Assembly: GCA_963778225.1 (NCBI GenBank)
Contig: CAVZTR010000005.1
Coordinates: forward strand, 1 to 64,000
From: JAGVSR01 sp963778225
GTDB taxonomy: Bacteria > Pseudomonadota > Alphaproteobacteria > Rhizobiales > Hyphomicrobiaceae
Length of the DNA: 64,000 nucleotides
Direction of reading: 5' to 3'
Of this stretch, positions 35,722 to 44,795 are shown piece by piece. The stretch's first letter is position 1. Every line of letters begins with the position of its first letter. The translations under genes were made by a program, and so were the position numbers. Under the pieces are notes generated by a model. That model saw only the letters and a program-made list of their open reading frames with translations, had not been told where the DNA came from and searched no databases.

Positions 35722-36838
35722 CAAGCCGCCGGTGCGGCCCGTGCTTCACGGCACGTATCCCGCCGAGCCGCCCTACTACGAGGACGATCCCACGACGGGC
35801 GCCAACCCGCCGCAATCGCGCACATATCCGGCCACCGCTGAAGATCAGGGCTATGGTCTCTATCCTGAAACCCCCGTGCCCCGCCTCGAACAGGATATGC
35901 ACCCGGGCCCCGCCGAACCGGCCCGCCGCGGCAAGGCACAATCGAACGCCCCCATTGTTCCGGCAGGTTCCGTCACAGGCCGCTCCCTGACGCTCGTCAT
36001 CGCCATCATGTGCTTTCTCGCCTGCCTTACCGCCGGCGCCGTTTACATGATCAACCAGTCCGCCGACGCTTGGCTCACCGATCTGGCGAGCGAGGTCACC
36101 GTGCAGGTCTCTCCTCGCGACAACGTGGACACCGACAAGACCCTCCGTGACGTTGCAGCTGTCCTCGGCCAGACGCCTGGCGTCACGGGCACACGCATTT
36201 TGGAGCTTGAAGATTCGACCGCTCTCCTCGAGCCCTGGCTCGGCAAGTCGGATGCACTGAAGTCCTTGCCGGTTCCCCGCCTCATCGCCGTCGATATTGA
36301 TCGCGCCGCGGCGCTCGACCTCGCCACCGTCGGCAAGGCTCTGAGCGACAAGTTCGAAGGCGTGACGCTCGACGATCACCGACAATGGCAGCGCCAGATC
36401 CGCACCGTCACGCGGTCTCTCGCCCTCGGCGGCATCGCGATCCTCGTGCTCGTCGCCGCAGCTACGACGGCCATCATCGTCTCCGCCACCAAGAGCTCCA
36501 TGGCCTCCAACCGTGAGATCGTCGAAGTGCTCCACTTCGTCGGCGCCAATGACCGCTTCATAGCGCGCGAATTCGAGAAACACTTCCTTCGTCTCGGCAT
36601 CCGGGCCGGCTGCGTCGGAGCCTCGCTGGCCGCCTTCGTATTCATCGCCATGCCGATCGTGCTCGAAGTCATGGGCGGCGGGCCGATCATGATGGCAGAG
36701 ATGCACCGCCTGATTGGCAGCGGCAGTCTCGACACCGCCGGCTTCGTCCTGCTCGGCATCGTGGTCGTCATCATCTCCGCGCTGTGCATGTTGACGAGCC
36801 GCCTCGGCGTCTATCGCATCCTCAACGCCAAGCGGTGA
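35705..36838 (+). CDS. ftsX: Cell division protein FtsX
   Basis: Inner-membrane partner of FtsE, 377 residues. A cytoplasmic extension of about 92 residues rich in Pro, Tyr and Glu precedes TM1 (LTLVIAIMCFLACLTAGAVYM); an extracellular domain follows to about residue 230, then three TM helices at the C-terminus ending in LCMLTSRLGVYRIL. The core matches FtsX, but the extension is longer than in enteric proteins. ATG 35705 overlaps the ftsE stop by 17 nt. An ATG at 35718 is in the wrong frame; GTG codons shortly after 35705 are alternatives. Confidence 0.9.
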   Translation: MSGSYDKPPVRPVLHGTYPAEPPYYEDDPTTGANPPQSRTYPATAEDQGYGLYPETPVPRLEQDMHPGPAEPARRGKAQSNAPIVPAGSVTGRSLTLVIAIMCFLACLTAGAVYMINQSADAWLTDLASEVTVQVSPRDNVDTDKTLRDVAAVLGQTPGVTGTRILELEDSTALLEPWLGKSDALKSLPVPRLIAVDIDRAAALDLATVGKALSDKFEGVTLDDHRQWQRQIRTVTRSLALGGIAILVLVAAATTAIIVSATKSSMASNREIVEVLHFVGANDRFIAREFEKHFLRLGIRAGCVGASLAAFVFIAMPIVLEVMGGGPIMMAEMHRLIGSGSLDTAGFVLLGIVVVIISALCMLTSRLGVYRILNAKR

Positions 36839-36974
36839 CGGACCAGCCCGGCAGAACTGGCAGCCCCGCAACTCTTTGTTTTCCTTTGCACCGTTCGCCC
36901 TTTGTGCACCGCGGGCGATTTGCCGTCACAGCGTGGGCCAAATCGGCTAGTCTGATTGGGAACAATTCTGCCGG

Positions 36975-37658
36975 ATGGAGGGCGTGGCGCACGGCGCCGC
37001 TGATCTATCGATGTCGCGACTTTGGAAATTGATGGCCGTACTGGCAGCGGCGGTCCTTTGGGGCGGCGCTCTGGGCTTCGTCTTGTTCGCCGCGAGCGTG
37101 ATGCGCACGCCGGTCGCGGCGAACGAAAAAGCCGACGCCATCGTCGTGCTAACCGGCGGACAGCAGCGGATCGAAGAAAGCGCGCGCCTCCTGAAAGACG
37201 GTTACGGTGCACGTCTTCTCATTTCCGGCGTGAACACTCGCACCGGTCAGTCCGACCTGATCCGCCTGTCAGGCCTGGATGCCGCAACATTCAACTGCTG
37301 TGTTGATCTCGGCTACACGGCTCTCAACACAATTGGCAATGCGTCCGAGACCCAGACGTGGGCCAACGCGCACCGCTACCGGTCCCTGATCGTCGTCACC
37401 TCCAACTATCATATGCCTCGTACGCTCGTGGAGCTGTCGCGCACCTTGCCCAACGTCCGCCTCATCCCGCACGTCGTCACGCCCACGGCCTTCGACACTG
37501 AAGCCTGGTGGCTCTCGCCGGTGACAATGCGAAATCTGGTTGCCGAATATGTCAAATTCCTCCCATCTGCGGCCCGTTTCGCGTTCCATCGGGTTGTGAC
37601 GCCCTTCGACAGCGGCTCGATCGCGACCGTCAACGGCGCCCACGACCCCAACACCTGA
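36975..37658 (+). CDS. YdcF-like (DUF218) membrane protein
   Basis: Protein of 227 residues with one N-terminal TM helix (LMAVLAAAVLWGGALGFVLF) and a DUF218 domain: ADAIVVLTGGQQRIEESARLL, GARLLISGVN, then SLIVVTSNYHMPRTLVEL with the conserved Asn-Tyr-His. Family members are implicated in envelope processes (such as SanA/ElyC in lipid-carrier or vancomycin phenotypes); a specific role here is unknown. The start may be the ATG at 36975 or the one at 37011. It is in the ftsEX-ydcF-plsC cluster seen in many Rhizobiales. Confidence 0.85.
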   Translation: MEGVAHGAADLSMSRLWKLMAVLAAAVLWGGALGFVLFAASVMRTPVAANEKADAIVVLTGGQQRIEESARLLKDGYGARLLISGVNTRTGQSDLIRLSGLDAATFNCCVDLGYTALNTIGNASETQTWANAHRYRSLIVVTSNYHMPRTLVELSRTLPNVRLIPHVVTPTAFDTEAWWLSPVTMRNLVAEYVKFLPSAARFAFHRVVTPFDSGSIATVNGAHDPNT

Positions 37659-37696
37659 TGATCGAAATCTGATCCGCGCCGCTCTCCGGACCAATC

Positions 37697-38446
37697 ATGC
37701 TGCGTTCTCTCATCTACGCCGCCGCCTTCTACATCGTGACCGGTATCATGCTGGTCGGTCTGTCATGGCTGCTCGTCGCGCCGCGCAGTTGGGCTATGGC
37801 GGGCCTCAAGCTTCACGCGCGCATCGCGCTCTGGCTGTTGGAAAAGATCGTCGGCACCAAGATGGAAGTTCGCGGCCGCGAGAACCTTCCGGATGGGCCG
37901 GTCCTTGTCGTCGCCAAGCACCAGTCCACGTGGGATACCTTCGCGCTGATCCCGCTCTTTTCCGATCCCGCAATCGTGCTGAAGGATGAACTGAAGTGGA
38001 TCCCGTTCTACGGATGGTTCTGCGTCAAGTTTCGCCACATACTCGTCAAGCGGGGCAAAGCTGCCGTGGCCTTGAAAGCACTGGTAGCGGAGGCCAAGGA
38101 TCGCATCGCCGCAAACCGTCAGGTCGTCATCTTCCCTGAAGGCACGCGTACAGCGCCCGGCGCGCCACCCGACTATAAACCGGGCTTCGTCGCCCTTTAC
38201 GACGCACTCGGCGTCCCGACGGTCCCAGTGGCGCTCAACTCGGGACTTTTCTGGCCGAGGCGCAAACTGATGCGTTATCCGGGAACAATCGTCGTTTCTT
38301 TTCTACCCGCTGTCCCGCCGGGCCTTCCCCGCAAATTCGCCAAGGAGAGCATTGAAAGAGCAATCGAATCTGAAACGCGGAGGTTAATTGACGAAGCCCA
38401 AGCGAGACAGGACGGAACCGCAATTTTCATCCCTTTGGAGAAATGA
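37697..38446 (+). CDS. plsC: 1-acyl-sn-glycerol-3-phosphate acyltransferase
   Basis: Membrane-bound enzyme that makes phosphatidic acid from lysophosphatidate, 249 residues. The catalytic HX4D is HQSTWD (His75, Asp80); block 3 is FPEGTRTAPG near residue 142, and VPVALNSG is block 4. A TM helix occupies about residues 5-27. It follows ydcF by 38 nt and is probably in its transcript. It supplies phosphatidic acid for the phospholipids whose head groups the CDP-alcohol enzymes attach. Confidence 0.93.
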   Translation: MLRSLIYAAAFYIVTGIMLVGLSWLLVAPRSWAMAGLKLHARIALWLLEKIVGTKMEVRGRENLPDGPVLVVAKHQSTWDTFALIPLFSDPAIVLKDELKWIPFYGWFCVKFRHILVKRGKAAVALKALVAEAKDRIAANRQVVIFPEGTRTAPGAPPDYKPGFVALYDALGVPTVPVALNSGLFWPRRKLMRYPGTIVVSFLPAVPPGLPRKFAKESIERAIESETRRLIDEAQARQDGTAIFIPLEK

Positions 38447-38500
38447 CACTTCCAAAGTGACACTATTGAGAACATAATAAAAACATTAGCAGAACATTCA

Positions 38501-38529
38501 TTGACTGTTACGTCGCACCGGGCTATGTT
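38501..38529 (+). promoter_or_regulatory. Sigma-70-like promoter of nrdJ
   Basis: TTGACT (38501-38506), a 17-nt spacer, and TATGTT (38524-38529) fit the housekeeping consensus well. Initiation would fall near 38536, giving a short leader before the ATG at 38552. The AT-rich stretch immediately upstream (38470-38500) may act as an UP-like element. No NrdR box pair was convincing. Confidence 0.55.
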
Positions 38530-38551
38530 TGTCACTGTAATTTTGTGAGGC

Positions 38552-40990
38552 ATGCCGGGAAGTTACCTCATCCGGCTCCTGAGTATCCGTACGATGCGCG
38601 AGCGTGACGCATTTTTGGCTCCCGTTTCCCAAGAAATCTGGGAGCGAAAATATCGGTTCAAGGCTGCCCCTGACGGGGCCAGCTCCGGCACGCGTCCCAG
38701 CGACAATGACCTCGAGGCCACGTTTCGCCGCGTCGCCGAGGCCGCAGCCAGTGTTGAGCGCGATGGGTCCGTACAGGCGACCTGGAGCCAGCGGTTCTTC
38801 GATGCCATCTCCGATTTCGGCTTTTTACCTGCCGGCCGCATCTTGGCTGGCGCCGGCACCGGTCGCGAGGTGACCCTCTTCAACTGCTTCGTCATGGGCC
38901 GGATCGAGGATGACCTGTCCTCGATCTTCGACAGCGTCAAGGAAGCCGCCCTCACGATGCAGCAAGGCGGCGGCATCGGACATGACTTTTCCACCCTGCG
39001 CCCCAAAGGTGCCCTCGTCCGGTCGATCGGCGCAGACGCTTCAGGTCCGGTCAGCTTCATGGATGTGTGGGACTCGATGTGCCGCACCATCATGTCCGCA
39101 GGCGCCCGCCGCGGCGCCATGATGGCCACCCTGCGCTGCGACCATCCCGATATCGAAGCCTTCATCGATGCAAAGGCCGATGCGGCCCGCTTGCGCAACT
39201 TCAATCTCTCCGTTCTCGTCACTGACGCCTTCATGGATGCCGTTGCCAAGGACGCATCCTGGCCTCTCGTATTCGAGGGCAAGGTTTATCGCGAAGTCGC
39301 GGCCCGCGGTCTCTGGGAGCGCCTGATGCGCGCCACCTATGACTACGCCGAACCCGGCGTCATCTTCATCGACCGCGTCAACCGCCAGAACAATCTCGGC
39401 TACCTCGAAGAGATCCACGCCACCAATCCCTGCGGCGAGCAGCCCCTGCCGCCCTACGGCGCCTGCCTGCTGGGCTCCATAAACCTGACGGCCTTCGTCA
39501 CGCGCGCCTTCACGCCAGATGCGGCGCTCGATCTCGCCGCACTCGAGGAGCGCGTGCGGACCGCCGTCCGCTTCCTCGACAACATCATTGACGTCTCCGG
39601 CTATCCGCTGCCCGCCCAGCGTCATGAAGCCCAATCCAAGCGGCGCATCGGCCTCGGCCTCACCGGCCTCGCCGACACCTTGATCATGCTTGGTGTCCGA
39701 TACGGCTCTCCGCCCGCCATAAAGCTTGCCGGCGACTGGATGGCCGCCATCTCTCGCGCCGCCTACCTCGCCAGTTCTGAAATCGCCGCCGAAAAGGGCG
39801 CTTTCCCACTCTTTGAGCGCGATCGCCATCTGCAGCGCCCTCACATCGCAGCACTTGATGCCGAGGTCCGCGAAGCCATCGCCAAACACGGCATCCGAAA
39901 CGGCTGTCTCACCTCCATCGCCCCCACCGGCACAATTTCACTCTTCGCGGGTAACATCTCGAGCGGCATTGAACCCGTCTTTGATTTCCGCATGCGCCGC
40001 CGCATCCTCGATTCGTCCGGTTCCCCGCACGAGGAGCTGTTGGAGGATTTCGCCTATGCCCGCTATCTGCGCCAAGGAGGCGATCCCCATACGCTTTCTG
40101 AAGCCTTCGTCACCGCCGACGACCTTTCGCCGAGTGAGCATCTGAGGATGCAAGCCGCCGTGCAGGCTCACGTTGATAGCTCCATCTCCAAAACGATCAA
40201 CTGCCCGGTCGATATTCCTTTCGAAGCCTTCATGTCGATCTACCGCGAGGCCTATGACCTCGGCCTCAAAGGCTGCACCACGTACCGCCCCAACCCTGTC
40301 ACCGGCGCAGTGCTGTCTGCGGTCGAGATGCCGCCGTGCCCGCCCGCCGTACCGACACCGCAGGCTGCCCCGATCACCCTGAGCGCGATGCCCGCGCCTC
40401 ACGCACCGGCGGCACGCTCTGGTTCCGGTGATGTTGTGTATCTCTCCAAACCCCTGGAACGTGCGCCGGTATTGTCCGGCGCCACCTACAAACTGCGCTG
40501 GCCGGATAGCGACCACGCGCTCTACATCACCATCAACGATATCGAGATGGAAGGCGGCGATCCCGGTAGCCCCCCACGCAAGCGGCCGTTCGAGATTTTC
40601 ATCAACACGCGCAATCTCGAGCACTACGCCTGGACCGTCGCTCTCACGCGCATGATCAGTGCCGTCTTCCGCCGCGGCGGCGACGTCTCGTTCGTTGCTG
40701 ATGAACTAAAGGCCGTCTTCGACCCCCAGGGGGGTCGCTTCATCGGTGGACGCTATGTTCCGAGCCTGCTCGCCGCCATCGGCGACGTCATCGAAACCCA
40801 CCTGCGCACCATCGGCTTCCTGGCGCCTCCGGGCACCGCACCCGTTCAATCCGATTTGGATCTCGCCCCGCCGGAAAACGCCCGAAAAGTGGCAGGCGGC
40901 CGCGTCTGTCAGCGCTGCGGCAACGCCACCCTGACGCGCCGCGAAGGTTGCTGGATTTGCGCGACATGCGGATTCTCACGCTGCGGCTGA
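38552..40990 (+). CDS. nrdJ: Adenosylcobalamin-dependent ribonucleotide reductase (class II)
   Basis: Oxygen-independent reductase converting NDPs to dNDPs by a B12-derived radical; 812 residues. NPCGE (Cys294, Glu296) is the active site; LLGSINL follows; Cys112 in LFNCFV is the paired redox cysteine. SIAPTGTISLFAGNISSGIEP near residue 460 is typical. The C-terminal 190 residues add the extension used in B12-dependent enzymes (KLRWPDSDHALYITIND) and a zinc ribbon with four Cys pairs-like positions (CQRCG, CWICATCG). This fits an organism that grows under low and high oxygen. It is preceded by a good promoter. Confidence 0.93.
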   Translation: MPGSYLIRLLSIRTMRERDAFLAPVSQEIWERKYRFKAAPDGASSGTRPSDNDLEATFRRVAEAAASVERDGSVQATWSQRFFDAISDFGFLPAGRILAGAGTGREVTLFNCFVMGRIEDDLSSIFDSVKEAALTMQQGGGIGHDFSTLRPKGALVRSIGADASGPVSFMDVWDSMCRTIMSAGARRGAMMATLRCDHPDIEAFIDAKADAARLRNFNLSVLVTDAFMDAVAKDASWPLVFEGKVYREVAARGLWERLMRATYDYAEPGVIFIDRVNRQNNLGYLEEIHATNPCGEQPLPPYGACLLGSINLTAFVTRAFTPDAALDLAALEERVRTAVRFLDNIIDVSGYPLPAQRHEAQSKRRIGLGLTGLADTLIMLGVRYGSPPAIKLAGDWMAAISRAAYLASSEIAAEKGAFPLFERDRHLQRPHIAALDAEVREAIAKHGIRNGCLTSIAPTGTISLFAGNISSGIEPVFDFRMRRRILDSSGSPHEELLEDFAYARYLRQGGDPHTLSEAFVTADDLSPSEHLRMQAAVQAHVDSSISKTINCPVDIPFEAFMSIYREAYDLGLKGCTTYRPNPVTGAVLSAVEMPPCPPAVPTPQAAPITLSAMPAPHAPAARSGSGDVVYLSKPLERAPVLSGATYKLRWPDSDHALYITINDIEMEGGDPGSPPRKRPFEIFINTRNLEHYAWTVALTRMISAVFRRGGDVSFVADELKAVFDPQGGRFIGGRYVPSLLAAIGDVIETHLRTIGFLAPPGTAPVQSDLDLAPPENARKVAGGRVCQRCGNATLTRREGCWICATCGFSRCG

Positions 40991-41200
40991 GGGTTAACGT
41001 GGAATGATCGACGTTCGCAGGCTCGCGAAGTCAACGCGACACCCTCCATTTCCACCTAGGGACGACCGCTAACCTCACGTTCACCTTGCCACAAAATCTC
41101 AAAGGTCAAGCCATACTTCATCCAGACTTTTCGATGAAGATCACCCTCGAAATCAGAGGCACAGACCGGCCACGGCCGGGAATGGATACGGCAGGGCAGC

Positions 41201-41638
41201 ATGGCAGCACAGATCATCTCTCTTGCAGAGTACAAGTCGGCCCGCTTGGCCCCGGCGCACCTTTTCGGTGAAGCGGCGGTCCTCGACGGCGCGGCCGACC
41301 TTGCCCAGCGCTTCCACTTCTGGAGCGGGGCCTCCGGCCGCCGCTACGTCCACACCATCTACAGCCTCGTCGAGTGCCCCGCGATCCCCGCCGGCAATTA
41401 CGTCCTCGTCCATCGTGACGCGCAAGGCCGTCGCATCGTGCTCGCCATCGGCCGCGTCGGCAATGCCGCCGCCTCCCTGAACCTTGCCGAGATCCGCCGC
41501 CGTGGCGCCGAACTTGGTGCCAATGAAGTCCACGTTCATCTGCTCGCACCGAACGCTAAGCTGAGCCGCCTGATCGAAACCGACCTGCGCTCCGGCCAGT
41601 GCAGCGGCATCATCTCAGGTGTCGCCGCCGGCATGTAG
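41201..41638 (+). CDS. Conserved hypothetical protein (Rhizobiales-type)
   Basis: Cytosolic protein of 145 residues: MAAQIISLAEYKSARL, then FFWSGASGRRYVHTIYSL-like core (here FHFWSGASGRRYVHTIYSL), NYVLVHRDAQGRR and LNLAEIRRRGAELGANEVHVHLL. I recall this layout in other Rhizobiales proteins without a known function. The central strands look like an OB or DUF-type beta domain followed by a helix. A GCAGGGCAG site precedes the ATG. It ends at a clear terminator and seems monocistronic. Confidence 0.75.
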   Translation: MAAQIISLAEYKSARLAPAHLFGEAAVLDGAADLAQRFHFWSGASGRRYVHTIYSLVECPAIPAGNYVLVHRDAQGRRIVLAIGRVGNAAASLNLAEIRRRGAELGANEVHVHLLAPNAKLSRLIETDLRSGQCSGIISGVAAGM

Positions 41639-41664
41639 TTCGAACGCTCGCATTCCAATGCAAC

Positions 41665-41691
41665 AACGGCAGCCCTTGCGGCTGCCGTTTT
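41665..41691 (+). terminator. Intrinsic terminator after the conserved hypothetical gene
   Basis: AACGGCAGCC pairs with GGCTGCCGTT around a 5-nt loop (CTTGC), followed by a short T-run. It lies 26 nt after the stop of the plus-strand gene and just before the convergent chaC stop. Confidence 0.8.
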
Positions 41692-41697
41692 CGTTCA

Positions 41698-42384
41698 TCA
41701 CGATGGTAACCGGCGCCGATACGCAAACGCATGCCGCCGATCATTCCGTACCAGACTGCACTTCGCCCCGCGCCGCATCGAAAACGCACGACACCTGCCT
41801 TCGAGTGCCAAGGGGCCTGACGCTGCCGCAAAGGGCCCGCCAACACCCGAACGCACTGCCAGCCGCTCCAGATCCGGCTGCCGAATACCAAGCTCTCGCA
41901 ATTTGCGCAGCGTCGCCACGAAGTAGCTCAGATTGCTGCCGGCCCTTCCCCGCGCCGCCCGAATGATCGCCGCTCGCCGATCCATCGCAACGTTGCCCGC
42001 AAAGCTCGGATGCCCTATTTCCGCGATGTATGTCAGCACATCGACACGCTGCGGGTCTCCGTCGCCGACAAGATCCGCCGGCAGTCTGGCCTCGCGATAA
42101 ACGCCGTAGATCAACTCCCGCGCATGCAGATACGCGCGCACCGCCGGCGCATCCTCATCTGCCACCCGAAACGCAATGCCCTCGCACGTGCCGCCCCGCG
42201 CCAAGCCGAGCACCAGGCCAGGCCGCTGCTGTGTTCCCCGGTAATGCAGAGAATAAATGCAGAAGGAGCGATGGTAGCCTTCGAGACGTGCCCGCCGCGC
42301 CTCGACGAATGGAAAACCCGGCTGCCACATCAACGAGCCGTAGGCGAAGACCCAGAGGGTCTGCTGGCCCGGTCTGCCGCTCAC
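41698..42384 (-). CDS. Glutathione-specific gamma-glutamylcyclotransferase, ChaC-like
   Basis: Enzyme of 228 residues that cleaves glutathione to 5-oxoproline and Cys-Gly. The family start WVFAYGSLMWQPGF binds the gamma-glutamyl group; RPGLVLGLARGGTCEGIAFRV follows; ARELIYGVYRE carries the conserved acidic region with the catalytic Glu in the family. About 40 C-terminal residues extend beyond the domain. The start overlaps the tyrA stop by 4 nt (ATGA), so it is translated as part of the hisC-tyrA operon, although the function is unrelated. Confidence 0.88.
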   Translation of the reverse strand: MSGRPGQQTLWVFAYGSLMWQPGFPFVEARRARLEGYHRSFCIYSLHYRGTQQRPGLVLGLARGGTCEGIAFRVADEDAPAVRAYLHARELIYGVYREARLPADLVGDGDPQRVDVLTYIAEIGHPSFAGNVAMDRRAAIIRAARGRAGSNLSYFVATLRKLRELGIRQPDLERLAVRSGVGGPFAAASGPLALEGRCRAFSMRRGAKCSLVRNDRRHAFAYRRRLPS

Positions 42385-43340
42385 GCTTTCGCCGCTCCGC
42401 CCTTGCCACCATGAGGCGCCGGCGTGCGCCCGAAATTCGGCGCCGGCGTATCCTGGCCGGCTTGGATGACCCCGCGCCGGATCGACCGCGCATCCGAGAA
42501 CAGCGTGTGCAGCGTCTCGCCATCACCAAATCGGATCGCACGCTGCAACGCCGTCAGGTCCTCGGTGAACCGCCCGAGCATCTCCAGAACCGCTTCCTTG
42601 TTGTTCAGGAAAACATCTCGCCACATCACCGGATCGGACGCGGCAATACGCGTGAAGTCGCGGAACCCACCCGCCGAAAACTTGATGACTTCGCTGTCCG
42701 TCACCCGCTCCAGATGCGCCGCCGTATTGACGATGTTGAACGCGATCAGATGCGGCAGATGCGAGGTGATCGCCAGCACCAGATCGTGATGATCCGGCGA
42801 CATGATCTCCACATTCGAGCCGAGCCGCTGCCAGAACAGCTTGAGCTTCTCGACTGCCGCCGCATCCGTTCCCGCTTCCGGTGTCAGGATGCACCAGCGC
42901 CCGTCGAACAGTTCCGCAAAGCCCGATTCCGGCCCCGACTGCTCCGTGCCCGCGATCGGATGCCCTGCCACGAAGTGCACGCCGGCCGGCACATGCGGCG
43001 CCACATCGCGCACGATCGAGCCCTTGACTGAGCCCACGTCCGTCAGGATCGCACCGGGCTGCAATACCGGCGCGATCTCCTTTGCGATCGGCCCGCACAA
43101 CCCCACCGGCACACACAAGATCACGAGATCGGCGCCCTCGGCCGCCTCCCGCGCGCTTCCGTATCCCTGATCGATGATGCCGAGCTTCAGAGCCGTCTCG
43201 ACCGTCTGCGGCGTCCGCGCCGAACCGACGATCGTTTTGGCAAGCCCCGCGCGCCGGCACGCATGGCTGATCGAGGATCCGATGAGGCCGATGCCGATCA
43301 GCGCCACCCGCTGAAACATGGGAGAGGATCCGCCCGTCAT
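42381..43340 (-). CDS. tyrA: Prephenate/arogenate dehydrogenase
   Basis: NAD(P)-dependent dehydrogenase of tyrosine synthesis, 319 residues. The Rossmann start VALIGIGLIGSSISHACRRAG is followed by ILCVPVG, the substrate region GHPIAGTEQSG, SHLPHLIAF and SAGGFRDFTRIA, all typical of TyrC-type cyclohexadienyl dehydrogenase. The ATG at 43340 overlaps the hisC stop (TGATG). Prephenate and arogenate specificity cannot be told by eye; the pairing with an aromatic/histidinol-phosphate aminotransferase supports either route. Confidence 0.92.
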   Translation of the reverse strand: MTGGSSPMFQRVALIGIGLIGSSISHACRRAGLAKTIVGSARTPQTVETALKLGIIDQGYGSAREAAEGADLVILCVPVGLCGPIAKEIAPVLQPGAILTDVGSVKGSIVRDVAPHVPAGVHFVAGHPIAGTEQSGPESGFAELFDGRWCILTPEAGTDAAAVEKLKLFWQRLGSNVEIMSPDHHDLVLAITSHLPHLIAFNIVNTAAHLERVTDSEVIKFSAGGFRDFTRIAASDPVMWRDVFLNNKEAVLEMLGRFTEDLTALQRAIRFGDGETLHTLFSDARSIRRGVIQAGQDTPAPNFGRTPAPHGGKGGAAKA

Positions 43341-44443
43341 CACGCGGTCTTCCCCAAGAACGCTGCCATTGCTGCGACCACCGCACGGTTCTCATCCGCT
43401 GTGCCGATCGTCAGCCGCAGACAGTCGGGCAGCCCATAGCTCACAACCCGCCGCAAGATGATGCCGCGCGACTTCAAGAACTCGTCGCACGCCGCAGCGC
43501 CTTTCCCGTCATCCTGTGGAAAATGAATGAGCACAAAATTCGCAACGCTCGGCGTCACGCGCAAACCAAGCTTTTCAACCTCAGCCACCACCCAGCCGAG
43601 CCACTCGTCGTTATGCGCCACTGCCGCATCTGTATGGGCGCCATCCTCCATCGCCGCCGCACCCGCCATGATCGACGGCGTCGACATGTTGAACGGTCCG
43701 CGAATGCGATTGAGGGCATCCGCGATCTCCGCCGGACAATACGCCCAGCCGATGCGCAGAGCCGCGAGCCCAAAGATCTTCGAGAATGTCCGCGTCATCA
43801 CGGTATTGTTCGTTGTGGCGACAAGCTCGATCCCGGCTTCGTAGTCGTTGCGGCGCACGTAGTCGGCGTAGGCTCCGTCCAGCACGAGCACCACGTTGCC
43901 CGGCAGCTCCGCCCGCAGCCGCCGCACCTCGCCGATCGAAATGTAGGTCCCGGTCGGATTGTTCGGATTGGCGAGAAACACCATCCGGGTCTTCGCTGTC
44001 ACCTTTGCGAGAATCTGATCGACGTCTGCCGTCAGGTTCGTCTCCTCCGCCACCACGGGCGTCGCTCCGCACGCGAGAATCGCAATTCGGTAAACGAGAA
44101 ATCCGTGCTGCGTGTAAATCGCCTCGTCGCCCGGCCCCAGATAAGCATGCGCGAGCATCGTGAGCAGTTCATCCGAACCGGCCCCGCACACGATCCGCGC
44201 CGGATCGAGTCCATACCGCTTGCCGATCGCCTGCCGCAGCACCGTCGCCTGCCCGTCCGGATACCGCTCCATATTCAAGCCAGCCGCCTTGTAGGCCGCA
44301 ATCGCAGCCGGGCTCGGCCCCAGCGGCGTTTCATTGGACGAGAGCTTGATCGGCTTCACCCCGCCCGGAACCTTGCTCTCGCCGGGCACATAGGCCTCGA
44401 TGGCGAGCACGCCGGGACGGGGAGTGGGAGCGATGTTCGACAT
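43340..44443 (-). CDS. hisC: Histidinol-phosphate / aromatic aminotransferase
   Basis: Class II PLP aminotransferase of 367 residues. The PLP-lysine is in TRTFSKIFGLAALRIGW; NPNNPTGTY is the cofactor-binding motif; KLSSNETPLGPSP marks the N-terminus. HisC enzymes transaminate histidinol phosphate, and those encoded next to tyrA often also act on prephenate or aromatic 2-oxo acids. The ATG at 44443 starts MSNIAP, a natural N-terminus; the 76 codons upstream lack homology and run back toward the metX leader. Translationally coupled to tyrA. Confidence 0.93.
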   Translation of the reverse strand: MSNIAPTPRPGVLAIEAYVPGESKVPGGVKPIKLSSNETPLGPSPAAIAAYKAAGLNMERYPDGQATVLRQAIGKRYGLDPARIVCGAGSDELLTMLAHAYLGPGDEAIYTQHGFLVYRIAILACGATPVVAEETNLTADVDQILAKVTAKTRMVFLANPNNPTGTYISIGEVRRLRAELPGNVVLVLDGAYADYVRRNDYEAGIELVATTNNTVMTRTFSKIFGLAALRIGWAYCPAEIADALNRIRGPFNMSTPSIMAGAAAMEDGAHTDAAVAHNDEWLGWVVAEVEKLGLRVTPSVANFVLIHFPQDDGKGAAACDEFLKSRGIILRRVVSYGLPDCLRLTIGTADENRAVVAAMAAFLGKTA

Positions 44444-44629
44444 TGCGAAGGTCACAGTCTTTCTGATGGGAGCGCGGCCAGCGCGCCGTGGCAGCTTGGT
44501 ATACGACGGGGCCATCGCCGAAAAGACGCGAAATCGTCCGGGAGGTAAGGTGTTGGTCTGATCCCCGTCCCGAGTCCCGGCCTCCGCCCTTGCGCCAGAC
44601 GCAGCCATTGAGTATCTAACCTCCATACG

Positions 44630-44683
44630 TCGTGGTGATTTGGCCGGCCGGCTTGCAGCCACGTTAAACAACTCGCTAAAGGG
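44630..44683 (+). ncRNA. SAM-II riboswitch aptamer upstream of metX
   Basis: The sequence CGTGGTGATTTGG, GCCGGCTTGCAGCCACG, TTAAA and CTCGCTAAAG in order matches the SAM-II aptamer. P1 pairs CGTGG with CCACG, and the 3' CTCGCTAAA forms the pseudoknot. It lies about 110 nt before metX, the usual target in alphaproteobacteria. High S-adenosylmethionine would stabilise the pseudoknot and lower metX expression. Confidence 0.93.
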
Positions 44684-44708
44684 CCGCGCGCTCCCGGTAA
44701 CGGATGGG

Positions 44709-44745
44709 CCCGGCCAGTAGGCAGGGCAATCTGGCCGGGATTTTT
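44709..44745 (+). terminator. Attenuator-type intrinsic terminator between SAM-II aptamer and metX
   Basis: CCCGGCCAG (44709-44717) and CTGGCCGGG (44731-44739) are perfect complements with a 13-nt loop, followed by A and a T-run (TTTTTCGTTTTT). It sits between the aptamer and the metX ATG, so SAM may act by transcription termination. Confidence 0.8.
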
Positions 44746-44795
44746 CGTTTTTGGGCGCCCGTCAAGGGCGGCCGGGAGTTGAAAGACGCGCGCAC

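Noticed and set aside
35714..36871. 385-codon minus-strand frame
   Set aside because: Antisense to ftsX; composition typical of an antisense frame.
38460..38550. NrdR or LexA box before the ribonucleotide reductase
   Set aside because: CACTATTGAG and the two GAAC words were considered, but the spacing (18 nt between GAAC words) and sequence do not fit either consensus.
43523..44548. 341-codon plus-strand frame
   Set aside because: Antisense to hisC; low-complexity Arg/His-rich product.
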